Source of the DNA: Mermis nigrescens
Taxonomy: Eukaryota; Nematoda; Enoplea; Mermithida; Mermithidae
Length of the DNA stretch: 64,000 nt
Direction: 5' to 3'
NCBI GenBank assembly: GCA_036768485.1
Contig: JAVLUZ010000154.1
Coordinates: forward strand, 39,862,851-39,926,850
The notes under the pieces are model-generated. The model was given only the letters and a program-made list of their open reading frames with translations, was not told the DNA's origin and searched no databases. The position numbers were made by a program, and so were the translations under genes. Shown here one piece after another: positions 20,739-31,520 of the stretch (within the stretch, counting starts at the first letter, position 1; every line of letters starts with the position of its first letter).

Positions 20739-21763
20739 TGTAACTACGAGAGTTACACGTTTGGCGAACTAGTGTTAGCAGTTCGCGGTAGCCATTTACA
20801 TAGCCAATACTAGTAGCTATCTGCGATAGTGCACTGTGGGCTATGCCTTCGGTTTCCCACTTTTTCCCAAATTTTCAATATAAAAAACAATAAGATACTT
20901 GTCCGGTAACATAGAATTAAGTATATGATAATAGTAATTGTTTTATGCATTACCGCTCGTATTAGTTTAGAATATTCGTTGTGAGTTAAAAGTAATTCAG
21001 TATTATGTTATTTTAACGTAAACTTTCGTTTACTGTAATGATCCTGTGAGATCATCATTTTAGTTGGTTGACGTACGATTTTATCGTCGAGTACGTTTTA
21101 TTCGTTTTTGTCGTTATTTTGTTGTCCGGCACCAAGCCGTGTATATAGCGATTAGAATAAAATATAAAACCCACCCAGGGGTTTCGTTATACCGCGGGTG
21201 AGGTCGGTGTTTCCCATCGTCGAGGATTTCTGGGATATTTGGTGGAGGAATAGGTAAATTTCGTGTGATTATTTATTTCGTTCAAAAGTCTTTATTCTTT
21301 TCTCAATCCCAAAATTGGTCAAAAATATTATTTAATCTTTTATGATGATTGATCAGTCTAGAGCTCGTTGGTGTTGTTTTCAAATTTCATTGTGCTACGT
21401 ACATTAGGAACCAAAAACATTTCTGATCAAGCCTAACCCAGAAAAGAAGTTAATTCATCAACTTGAGCGGATTGAGATAGGTCAACTGACCTCGCGGCAA
21501 TTCCGAGATTTAGGTAGGTATTCTTAGGGCTTAGTGCGTAGCTGCTGAGATCACCCGACAAGAAGCGGTCAGCAATATTAGGACCGAGGGGATCGAAGCC
21601 GTAAGGTCTGTAAGGGTCCAAAGACCGAAGTCGTTCCAGACTAAGCGATCGGGGCCAGCGCTGAGAGCAGATCTAAGTACCTAAGTACCTAAGTAAGTCT
21701 CGAAGGCAAATACACCCGTGTCCTGTGTCGACTCTGTAGACATAGGCCGGCCCTGTATTTACA
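20739..21763 (+). mobile_element. Solo LTR, family L1, with 4-bp target duplication ATAA
   Basis: TG...CA ends (TGTAACTACGAG ... CTGTATTTACA), flanked on both sides by ATAA (20735-20738 and 21764-21767). No internal retrotransposon sequence adjoins it, so it arose by LTR-LTR recombination. Confidence 0.9.
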
Positions 21764-21767
21764 ATAA

Positions 21768-24125
21768 TTCCGGCTTATCAACCAAGTTTGATAAAATTTT
21801 GGATAATTTACAAAACTTCTCAACAAAATGATAAATAAACTGTGTGATTAACGTGTTCGACCGTCTCTTCTTGCGAAGAACACCCATAGTTCTCCAAATA
21901 ACGTATTCTGAGGGCCTTTGTTCGCTTGTTATCTTGCTGCACGCCCTAAAACATTAATTTACGATTATCAACTGAGCCTGATAAAATTTCGGATAAATAC
22001 CAAAACTTGTACAAATTTTATCAAATTTTGAATAGGTATATATGTAGATACTACGTCAAAATAAAACTAGAACGCATAATCGCTGCATACTACACCTATA
22101 ATAATCTAAGAAATACAACCTATAGGGCGTTCGCTATGTCGCATATTGAATTAGAGAATTTCTGTTTCATTTGATAATGTGAGCTAGATGAAAAACTTTT
22201 ATTCACTTACTAGATTTTAGCGAGACGGTTATTTGTATACGGATAGTTTTTAGGTTGGGAAGTTAGAAAAAGGGTTTCAAAATATTGAAAATTCAATAAT
22301 TCCTTTTGCATACTAAATTTTATTCAATTTACGACGCAAAACCTTTATTTTTTATACACTTGTACCCTTGTGAGATAAATTAGCCAATATTCATTCACCA
22401 ACAACATCTGTTACGATTTAAAGATCAATAGATTCAAGGCAACGGACTGAAAGTCAGGTAAGATTACGCCTCGTTGGGCGCTTTGTAGCAGCGGCATGGC
22501 TCCCTCGCCTCGCGTGAGTATGGGGTAGGGTCTAAAGCACAGCGATTTTTCATTATATATATATAACTTTTTATCTATTTCTAACAAAAATATATTTTAC
22601 TAATTCTAACATTATCTTTTTAATGACCATACATCATCAGTAGCCAAATTCTAAAGGTCTGTTGAAGGCAAACGACCAAAACAAATAATAAAAAATTCAA
22701 TTCTATTCGAATATTCAAAATTTAGTGACTTTGTAAAGGTGTCGTTATTTACTTTACACTATTTTTATTTTTCTTGACCATTCGATGACCTGTCCACCCC
22801 TAGCGCTTATTGACCATGCACCAAGAATTAAATTATATTGGAATATGTAAAATTTAGCGATTTTGTATCGTTATTTACGTTACATTATTTTTATTTGTTC
22901 TTGACCATTAGATGACCAGTCCACTCCTAGCGTTTATCGCACCTGGCCACACCCCATACTCGCTATTGACCGTCTAACAGGTTGGTCGGGGCCCCTAGGT
23001 TGTACTAAACTTCATTTACAATGTATTTACTTTTTCTTGACCTTTAGATGACCTATCCATCTCTAGCAATGACCTGTCCACCCCTAGCATTTATTGCACC
23101 TGACCACAGTCCCTACTCGCTATTGACCAATCTTCTAAATCGGCCGGGGCCCCCTAGGTTGTACTAGACTTTATTTACAATGTATTTACTTTTTCTTGAC
23201 CTTTAGATGACCTGTCCATCTCTAGCAATGACCTGTCCACCCCTAGCATTTATTGCACCTGACCACACTCCTACTCGCTATTGACCAATTTTCCAAATCG
23301 GCCGGGGCCCCTAGGCTCTACTAGACTTTAATTACTATATCTTTTTCTTGACCATTAGATGACCATATTGACCATGCGCCTAACCTTCTGTTTGCCATCT
23401 TATACGTGGGTCAAGGCCCCCTAGGTTGTACGTCACCACCTAGTACGCGTTTTGATTGCGTACCTACATATACTAGTGCACTTAAGTGCAAAAGTGCGTG
23501 GGTGGCACCCTAGGGTGCCATGGAGTACTACTAATCTACTTTAAATAGATTATAAAATCGCTATTATTTAAAATTAATTTTTAAACGAAAGAAACTCGGC
23601 GCAATTTTTTGCGTTACACGAACTTTTTATTTTAAATAAATATTGCCGCGAAATAAACGAAGTTAGGATATTATCTTAGATATCGTTTATATGCACAAAA
23701 TCTACAAAAAAATAAAGCTGAGAATTTTGGCTGATTTAACATGAAGGAAAGCGCTCTACGTGAAGCCAGATACGGCTGTGAATCGAGCCTTCTGGAAAAA
23801 CGTCGAGAACTTCAAAACCATAAATGCACGCCGGTCTGGAGCACATGCAGAGCTTTTTTGAGTCAAAAGGCCGAATTCCAGATTTTGTTCCCGATCATTT
23901 TAAACAGCTGCTTAAGCTGGGCGATAGCGTAAATAGTAGGTATCTAAAGCACGAGAACTTTGATTACACGTATTTGTGACTTGCGTTAGAGGCAATCAAG
24001 TGCATGAAATTTGGAAGCTACAACAACAGCGCAAGCGCTCCCATTTCTATCAAATGGGGCTAACCCATAATAATTTACAATTAATTTACAAATATATGTA
24101 CAAATACATATGCACATAGGTCTAA
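21768..24125. other. Segment between two solo LTRs
   Basis: Contains a tandem repeat (22740-23440). At 23741-24000 there is a frameshifted coding-like remnant that I cannot assign. Confidence 0.4.
22740..23440 (+). repeat. Degenerate tandem repeat, unit about 155 bp
   Basis: Four or so units share TTTTTCTTGACC, TAGATGACC, CCACCCCTAGC, TATTGCACC, TCGCTATTGACC and GGGGCCCCTAGG in the same order. The two units around 23033-23340 are nearly identical to each other. Confidence 0.8.
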
Positions 24126-24129
24126 TTTA

Positions 24130-25159
24130 TGTAAATACAGAGCCGGTCCGTGTTTACTAAAAACAGCACGAACCCGGGTGTATTTGCCTTCGAGACTTAC
24201 TTAGGTACTTAGGTACTTAGATCTGCTCTTAGCGCTGGCCCCGATCGCGTAGTCTGGGATGACTTCGGTCTTTGCACCCTTACAGACCTTACGGCTTTGA
24301 TCTCCTCGGTCCTAATATTGCTGACCGCTTTTCGTCGGGTGATCTCAGCAGATACGCCCTAAGCCCTAAGACTACCTACCTAAATCTCGGATATTGCCGC
24401 AGAGGTCAGTTGACCTATCTCAATGCTCAAGTTGATGATTTAACTTATTTTCTAGTTTCGATTCAATCAGAAATGTTTTGGTTCCTAATGTACGTAGCAA
24501 AATGAAATTTGAAAACAACACCAACGAGCTCTAGACTGATCAATCATCATTAAAGATTAAATAATATTTTTGACCAATTTTAGGATTGAGAAAAGAATTA
24601 AGACTTTTGAACGAAATAAATAATCATACGAAATTTACCTATCCTTCCACTTAGAATCCCGAAATCCTCGACGATGGGAATAACCGACCTTACCCTCGGT
24701 ATAACGAAACCCCTGGGTAGGTTTTCTAATTTATTTCTATCAATATCTACACGGCCTAGTGCCGGACAACAAAATAACGCAAAAACGAAAGAAAAACGTA
24801 CTCCACTATACAAGCGTACGTCCGCCAACCAACTAACTAAGATGGCCACGTAGGACCATTACAGTAAATGAAGTTAACGTCAAAATAACATAATACTGGA
24901 ATACTTTTAAATCAGATCAAATGTTCTAAGCTAATACGAGCGGTTATGCATAAAACAATTACTATTATCATATACTTAATTCTATGTTACCGGACAAGTA
25001 TCTTAATGTTTTTTAATATTGAAAATTAGGGAAATGGTGGGAAGACCGAAGGCATAGCCCACAGTACACTATCGTAGATAGCTACTAGTATTGGCTATGT
25101 AAGTGGCTACCGCGAACTGCTAACGCAAGTTCGCCAACCGTGTAACTCTCGTAGTTACA
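24130..25159 (-). mobile_element. Solo LTR, family L1, inverted, with 4-bp target duplication TTTA
   Basis: The reverse complement of the LTR at 20739, flanked by TTTA at 24126-24129 and 25160-25163. Its different duplication shows an independent insertion, so the inverted pair is not the terminal repeats of one transposon. Confidence 0.9.
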
Positions 25160-25879
25160 TTTACAGCTTAATAAATTTTTATTTACACGCTAAAGTTTTT
25201 TTCGCCTTCCATTAATCTTCATTTTAATCAGTAGTTACCTACAGTCAGTGTTGTAAGGCTGGTAGTTTCTAACATTTTGGTAATTTTTTAGGGGCCTCTG
25301 GTAATTTCGGTCACCCAAAACAGGTGACGTTTTCAACGAGTTTTGGTAATTTTTCTAATTTTTGAACTGGGAACCCTGTCTACAGTGTTCTAATCACGGT
25401 AACTTGGACACTTTGTCCAACTCAGTGTGCATTGGTCGGTATACACACCTATAGTCTGTTTCACACAACTTCGGTCATAAATTTCAAAACTACCACAGAC
25501 AATAATTTGACAGATTGCGATTATAGCTTTGATCTGATATATAACTATCGTAACCCTCAGTTCACTGTCATTAAAATTTCTTAGAATTTACGAACAAAGG
25601 TATGTGAAACAGACTATAGATGCATACGTTCCAATTGCAATTGAATTTATAAAATATATCAATGCGCAAGTTAGAATTACAAAAAGAATTAGCTTTATCT
25701 AGCGTTTACTGTTGCATTTCCAGACTACTCGAAAGTCGAAAACAGGGTTGCCAGGTGCAGGAGAATTCTCCTGAATTCAGGAGAATCTAAAATTTTCAGG
25801 AGCAGGAGAATGGGCTTTTCAGGAGAAATTTCAGGAGAAGTTGTAAACATGCAGGAGAATGCAGGAGAATTTTAAAATG

Positions 25880-27500
25880 TCGGGTGACCCCTCATTAACT
25901 GAAAATTATAGATTCAGAGTAACTTTCTTGTTAAAAAATTAGCTTATTATCTTCTTAAACCCCTTATCAGTATTTTTACTGTTTCTTTTTTATCAGGTGA
26001 TATCCCAGACATTTGGAGGGAGGCTTACGTTGTACCTATAATTAAAGAGGGTGACCCCTGGCCTCATTAACTGAAAATTATCGTCCTGTTTCTTTATGTT
26101 GCTCAACTTGTAAGATAATGGAAAGTATTATTAATACTCAACTATCAATTTATTTATCTACAAATGAGTTAATATCACCTTTTCAATATGGTTTCCAAAA
26201 ACATAAATCTTGCGAATTGCAACTATTAAATTGTAAACATTCTTGGGTTAAATCACTGGAATGTAAAGAAACCGTTGATATTATTTATATAGACTTTGCT
26301 AAAGCTTTTGACAAAGTCGACATATCTAAACTTCTTGTTAAATTAACTAGTTACGGTATTCAACAACACCTGTTTAATTGGTTAAAAGCTTTTCTATCTA
26401 ATCGTATTCAGTGTGTTCGCGTTAATCAGTGTTTTTCAGATTACGCCGCTGTTACAAGTGGAGTTATTCAAGGGTCCATTCTTGGACCTACGTTGTTTAT
26501 GATTTTTATAAATGATATCTTTGATAACTTGTCAAGTTCGACTTTTATGTTCGCGGATGACTTAAAAATATTCAATCTTTCCTGCAATTATCAAACACTT
26601 CAGACCGATTTAGATAGAATTTCCATTTGGGCCACCAGAAATTGTTTACCAATATCATATTCTAAATGCACAGCCCTATATTTGGGCAAAAATAATCCTA
26701 AATTGTCATATACACTCAATACACAAGTTATTACGAACGATTCTGTCTATGTTCGCGACTTAGGAGTGCTAATTTCGCACAACCTGAAATTTAAGGAACA
26801 TTACAACAGTATTATCAAGAAAGCTTTCTTGAGATCTATCTTAATTAGAAAATCCTTCTTTTCGCGTGATAAAAATAATCTCGTAAAGGCCTTCATTGTT
26901 TACGTCAGACCGATCCTTGAATATTCCTGTGCTTTATGGAACCCCTCTTATATTAGTGATATCAACAGGCTGGAGGCTCTTCAGCGTAAATTTACTAAAT
27001 ACATAGTTGGATATCATAGCCCTCTTTCTTACGACGAACGCCTTAACCAACTTAACTTGTGTCGATTAGAATTACGTCGCCTTCATATTTGCTTATGTAT
27101 GATGTATCAAATTATTAGTCAAAAATCTTGTCTTTGCATGACAGATTTTTTTGTGCTTAATCAAAATACTACTCGCTGCACAAATCGTTTCAAGCTAGTT
27201 GTTCCTCTTGTCCGTTCTAATTTACAAAAATTTGACTTTTTCTATAAGTATATCTCTGTTTGGAATCACCTACCTGATTTTGTAGTCTCTTCCCTAACTT
27301 GAATATATTCAAATCTAGATTAATTGATGTCGACTTATCCAAATTTATTATAGGGCGGGCTTAAATCGTCATTTTCATGACTCGCTCGTCGCCTTTTGCT
27401 GTACGCTTTTATTCTTTTGACCGTACGTTTTATTACTCTTTTACATCTTTCGTAATTGTCGCGTTTCAGTAATAAATTATTTCATTCATTCATTCATTCG
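25880..27500 (+). mobile_element. 5'-truncated non-LTR retrotransposon ending in (CATT)n
   Basis: Encodes reverse transcriptase and finishes with an ATTTCATTCATTCATTCATT tail, typical of CR1/Jockey-type LINEs. The upstream part (about 25955-26117) also codes for RT, but with a frame break near 26060. A 28-base sequence beginning GGGTGACCCCT is repeated at 25883 and 26051, a small internal duplication. Confidence 0.85.
26118..27302 (+). pseudogene. LINE reverse transcriptase, C-terminal two thirds
   Basis: A 394-codon open frame. RT motifs are in order: DFAKAFDKVD (motif A, residues about 58-67), SGVIQGSILGP (about 114-124), and FADD as the catalytic YADD variant (about 144-147). A thumb and C-terminal region with WNHLP follows. 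The initial RT motifs lie upstream of this ATG in a broken frame and the endonuclease domain is absent, so this cannot be a complete ORF2. The most similar architecture known to me is the Jockey/CR1 group. Another fragment of such a LINE is at 30785-31400 on the other strand. Confidence 0.88.
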
Positions 27501-27802
27501 AGAATTCAGGAGAATCCTGAAAATCTAGAGAATTCAGGAGAATTTTCAAAACTTAAACAGCAAGTTATAATGATTATCATACATTGACCTTCTTACTGTA
27601 CTTACTGTAGTTAGTTAGTTGTTTCACATTAAGAATTTATTTCGTTCATAGTTAAGACCTAAGTGTTAAGTTATAACTATATCCAAATAAGTTTTGTGCT
27701 TCCGTAGTAAATCATTCATTCATTCATTTATTTATTCACTTAATATCACGAAGTGCAGAAATACATAGCTTTACACACCGTCTAATTGTTTTTATCAGTT
27801 TC

Positions 27803-28895
27803 ATAGACGTTTGCAAACACCGTTTTTTCCACTTTTTGGTCTATTTGTCAACCAAAATTTTGGGAAATGGAAAAAATTTTTGGGCTTGGTTGGCATTTGT
27901 GGAAACTTTTTGTAATGTTAAAAATGCGTTTTAGAGAGTTAAAACTTCAAAAATTTTTCGCGCTTCGCTACTGAATTGATTAAATTCTTACTTATTAGTA
28001 ATCCTTAAGCCGCGCTGCGCCAATTGCAGCATTTTTATCGACAATCTGGTCTAGAACTTCACTACGATTGAAAATCCTTATCTTCTGCACGGATTCAGTT
28101 AGTTTTTGTAATGCAAAAATGCGTATTAGAGAAGTGAAACTACAAAAATTTTTCGGCGCTTCGCGCCGAATTGATTTAATTCTTTTTTGTTATTAATATT
28201 TGAGCTGCGCCGTGTCAACTGCAGCATTTTTATCGACAATTTGATCTAGAACTTTACTACGATTGAAAATCCTTATCTTCTGCACGGATTCGGTTAGTTT
28301 TTGTAATGCAAAAATGCGTTTCAGAGAGGTGAAACTACAAAAATTTTCGGCGCTTCGCACCGAATTGATTTAATTCTTACTTGTTATTGATGTTTAAGCC
28401 GCGCGGCGCCAATTGCAGCATTTTTTATCGATAATCTGGTCCTAGAACTCCACTACGATTGAAAATCCTTACCTTCTGCACTGTTTTTGAAATGCAAAAA
28501 TGATTTAGAGAGCTAAAATTTCAAAATTTTCTAGCGCTTCGCGCCATTTGATAAATTATAGTTTTAATTGTCAAAAACGACTTCAGAATTGGCTAAAATG
28601 CTTTACTGAAGGAAGGAAATTCAAGTTTCAACATAAATAACGTTACTGATCGTGATATTCTTGTAGAGCGCGAAATTTTTATACAAAAAGTGCATCAAAC
28701 ACCGCTATTGCATGTGTACATAAAATTTTCCACTTAAAAACACTGATTTTTCAACACAGGCGCTCTATTTTGAACGTTTTTAGACCTCCCAAAAAATGTG
28801 GAAAAAAGTCGGAAAAAGTGGAAAAAAATTTTGGGTTCGGTCTATAATGTCAACCAAATTGCTGGGAAAAAAACGGTGTTTGCAAAGCGCCTATA
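27803..28895. mobile_element. Inverted-repeat element with about 180-bp internal tandem repeats
   Basis: Ends are imperfect inverted repeats containing TTTGCAAACACCGTTTTTT. Inside are three and a half direct units of about 180 bp (from about 27950 to 28545), each with a GCGCTTCGCGCC-type hairpin followed by CCAATTGCAGCATTTTTATC and ACTACGATTGAAAATCC. No coding sequence. Confidence 0.75.
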
Positions 28896-29830
28896 AACAT
28901 TTTTTTGATATATTTCAAAACGTAAGGATTTGCTTGCTACTGAAGTACATACAATTAGTAATAAAGTATTATTTATTTTTTCAAAAGACATTGCAAACAG
29001 GGCTCTTTTCAGAAATTTTTGATGATGTAAGTGCAACTGAAAATTGGCGGTCACTGTTTTAAGCACAGAAACTGTTTTTTCGAATAATGTGTATTGTAAA
29101 CAATGCGACCTCTTTAGCTTAGGCCCTTGAGCAGTATATCCTGATGAAGATCAGGAATCTGTTATTGAATGTTTGTCAGCTGTTGATGTTGAATAAAATG
29201 TTATACTTTGTGGTGCAGCATTAGTCTTCCATTATTTTTGCATCTGCCTGTATAATGCAGATATGCTCCATGAGCTTTTTGTGAGAGAATTAATGTTCAT
29301 TATTTAGCCTTGAGTGTCCTTAGGATTAACAGGCAAGAGATCAGAATAAAATAGTTGGGTGAACCAAGGTAAATTGGCCTGAGCATGCTTGATATGCATG
29401 TGTACATACAATTGTAGATCTGCTGTACAACCTTTCCTGCAAAATATGAGCCAGGAGAATTTTCAGGAGAATCAAAATATTTTCAGGAGAATTGCAGGAG
29501 AATTTTTCCCCAATTTTACCTCTGTGCAGGAGAATCTGAATTTTGGGACCTGGCAACACTGGTCGAAAATGCTTAAAAATCAAAGCTTGAAAAAAACTTC
29601 ACAAGTGCCTAAAAGCGATAGCATGCAACGTAGATTGGTCAAAAAGCAGGTTTGCAGCTTCACAGCGTGAAAACAAAAGTAAAAAATTTGACGGGAGTGT
29701 TGCCGAATATCTACTGCCTCCTAAATTTTACGAAGCTAAAGCTGAAAAAATCTTGATTGAAAATTAATCTCATTATTCCTTAAAATGAACTGATTTGAAG
29801 CTGAACTGAATTACTTTATTGCAGTACGCT

Positions 29831-30777
29831 TTACAATTGCAAGAAATATGAAAAATAGCATAATAAAAATGATCAAGATTTTGTTGAAAATGTCCCATTC
29901 AGGGCAGTAATTATTTGCAGTCAACTGCAGGCAATATAGCACACAATGTAAGATTATATGCAGTCAAAAACCAGCGCCTTGACTGCAGGCAATATAGCAC
30001 ACAACATAAAATTATATGCAGTCAAAAACCAGCGGCCTTGACTGCAGGCAATATAGCACACAATGTAAAATTATATGCAGTCAAAAACCAGCGGCCTTGA
30101 CTGCAGGCAATATAGCACACAATGTAAAATTATATGCAGTCAAGCTGAATGCTTATTGATATGGGGAGCTGGCGCTCGCTCGCATTTCAACCTGTAGTAT
30201 ATGGTTTTAGAAAGCACTTTTATTTGAAATGGTCTGGCAGATTTACTTTCTCACTGGGGAATGTTTTTTCGGCGCTGCATGGGTAGCAGCTTCAATAGCT
30301 GCCCAGTCGCCTGTTAACACATTTTGATGGGCCAGCGTAAGCTCTGGTCCTACGTGATAGATATTGAGTAGCTGTTGCTGTTCTTCTTGTCCCCATTCTG
30401 GGGAATTGTTGTTTTACTGTAGTAGAAATAAAATGCTTCAATAAGCGAAGCGCCAGCTCCCTATATCAATAAGCATTCAGCTTGACTGCATATAATATCA
30501 CATTGTGTGCTATATTGCCTGCAGTCTAGGCCGCTGGTTTTTGACTGCATATAATTTTACATTGTGTGTTAGATTGCCTGCAGTCTAGGCCGCTGGCTTT
30601 TGACTGCATATAATTTTACATTGTGTGCTAGATTGCCTGCAGTCTAGGCCGCTGGTTTTTGACTGCATATAATTTTACATTGTGTGCTATATTGCCTGCA
30701 GTTACAATTGCAAGAAATATGTGAAAAATAGCATAATAAACATGATCAAGGTTTTGTTGAAAATGTCCCATTTAGGC
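29831..30777. mobile_element. Foldback element with 59-bp tandem units in inverted arms
   Basis: The left arm (29925-30145) has four direct units of about 59 bp containing GCAGTCAAAAACCAGCGGCC. The right arm (30475-30700) carries the same units inverted. The arms continue inward through GAATGCTTATTGATATGG (inverted near 30465). About 300 bp of single-copy spacer lies between. The whole is flanked by a 75-bp direct repeat (29831-29904 and 30702-30777), about 93% alike. Confidence 0.85.
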
Positions 30778-30784
30778 CCGGCAT

Positions 30785-31400
30785 CACTTATTTTATTTAA
30801 ACTATACTACTAATACTTTATTCGGAAAAAGGGTAAAAACAAAAGTCGCAAGGAAAATAAAATAAAAATGCGAATGTCCTGGACACACAGGCAAATAGAA
30901 TTGCGCTCTACATGTGCCCCATCAAAATTCCCGAAATCAACCTTTTTCAAATTTCTCTTAAATGTCTTAACATTTGGAGAACTTCGAATATATTGTGGAA
31001 GATCGTTCCAAATTCTAGCTGATCTAGTAGCAAAACAATACTTTTTACAATCAAGTCGAAATTTTCCTAAATAGATCTGATTTGCAAATGCATTTCTAGT
31101 ACGCGAATGACCATAAAACTTATAAAAATCATCAGAAGGCAAGAGATTATTGTGAATAATATTATACGTAACAACTAAATCAAAATAAATTCTACGGAGT
31201 TCAAGCCTTCTAAATTTAAGGCTTTTAACCTTTCATCATAAGAAAGTCCCATATATCCAATTAACCTTTAGTAAATTTTCGCTGAACCCGTTCAACCCTG
31301 TTGATATCAAAAGCAAATAGGGGCTCCATACAGTTGGAGCATACTCTACTAAAGGCCGAATATAATTCTTAAAAGCAAGAAGAAGTCGGCGGGTGCGGAT
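30785..31400 (-). mobile_element. 3' fragment of a LINE reverse transcriptase gene
   Basis: On the minus strand it encodes the C-terminal RT region, with WNDLPQYIR (compare WNHLPDFVV in the LINE at 26118). Upstream are frameshifted remnants resembling the LINE's VERVQRKFTK region. Broken in several frames. Confidence 0.75.
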
Positions 31401-31520
31401 AATTCTTGTGCGGATAACTCCTTAATATTCCGCAACCGGGTGCGAATATTACCATGATAACATTCGCACCCGGGTGCGGGTAATTTTTTAATATCCGCAC
31501 CCGGGTGCAAACATTACTAT
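31380..31520. repeat. Cluster of GGGTGCGGATAA-type motifs
   Basis: Five or six copies of a CGGGTGCGGATAATTT-like word in both orientations. Possibly the end of a miniature element. Confidence 0.5.

Larger units (their letters stand above)
25743..29561. mobile_element. hAT-like element with exact 8-bp target duplication GTCGAAAA, containing nested elements
   Basis: Termini CAGGGTTGCCAGGT and ACCTGGCAACACTG form inverted repeats. GTCGAAAA flanks both sides (25735-25742 and 29562-29569). Near both ends are runs of CAGGAGAAT words. The middle is occupied by a LINE (about 25880-27500) and an inverted-repeat element (27803-28895). No transposase is visible. Confidence 0.85.

Noticed and set aside
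20739..25159. A 4.4-kb transposon with 1-kb terminal inverted repeats
   Set aside because: Each arm has TG...CA ends and its own different 4-bp duplication, so they are two solo LTRs.
29915..30700. CRISPR-like array of regularly spaced repeats
   Set aside because: The units are contiguous 59-bp tandem repeats without variable spacers, mirrored in an inverted arm, in a eukaryotic genome.
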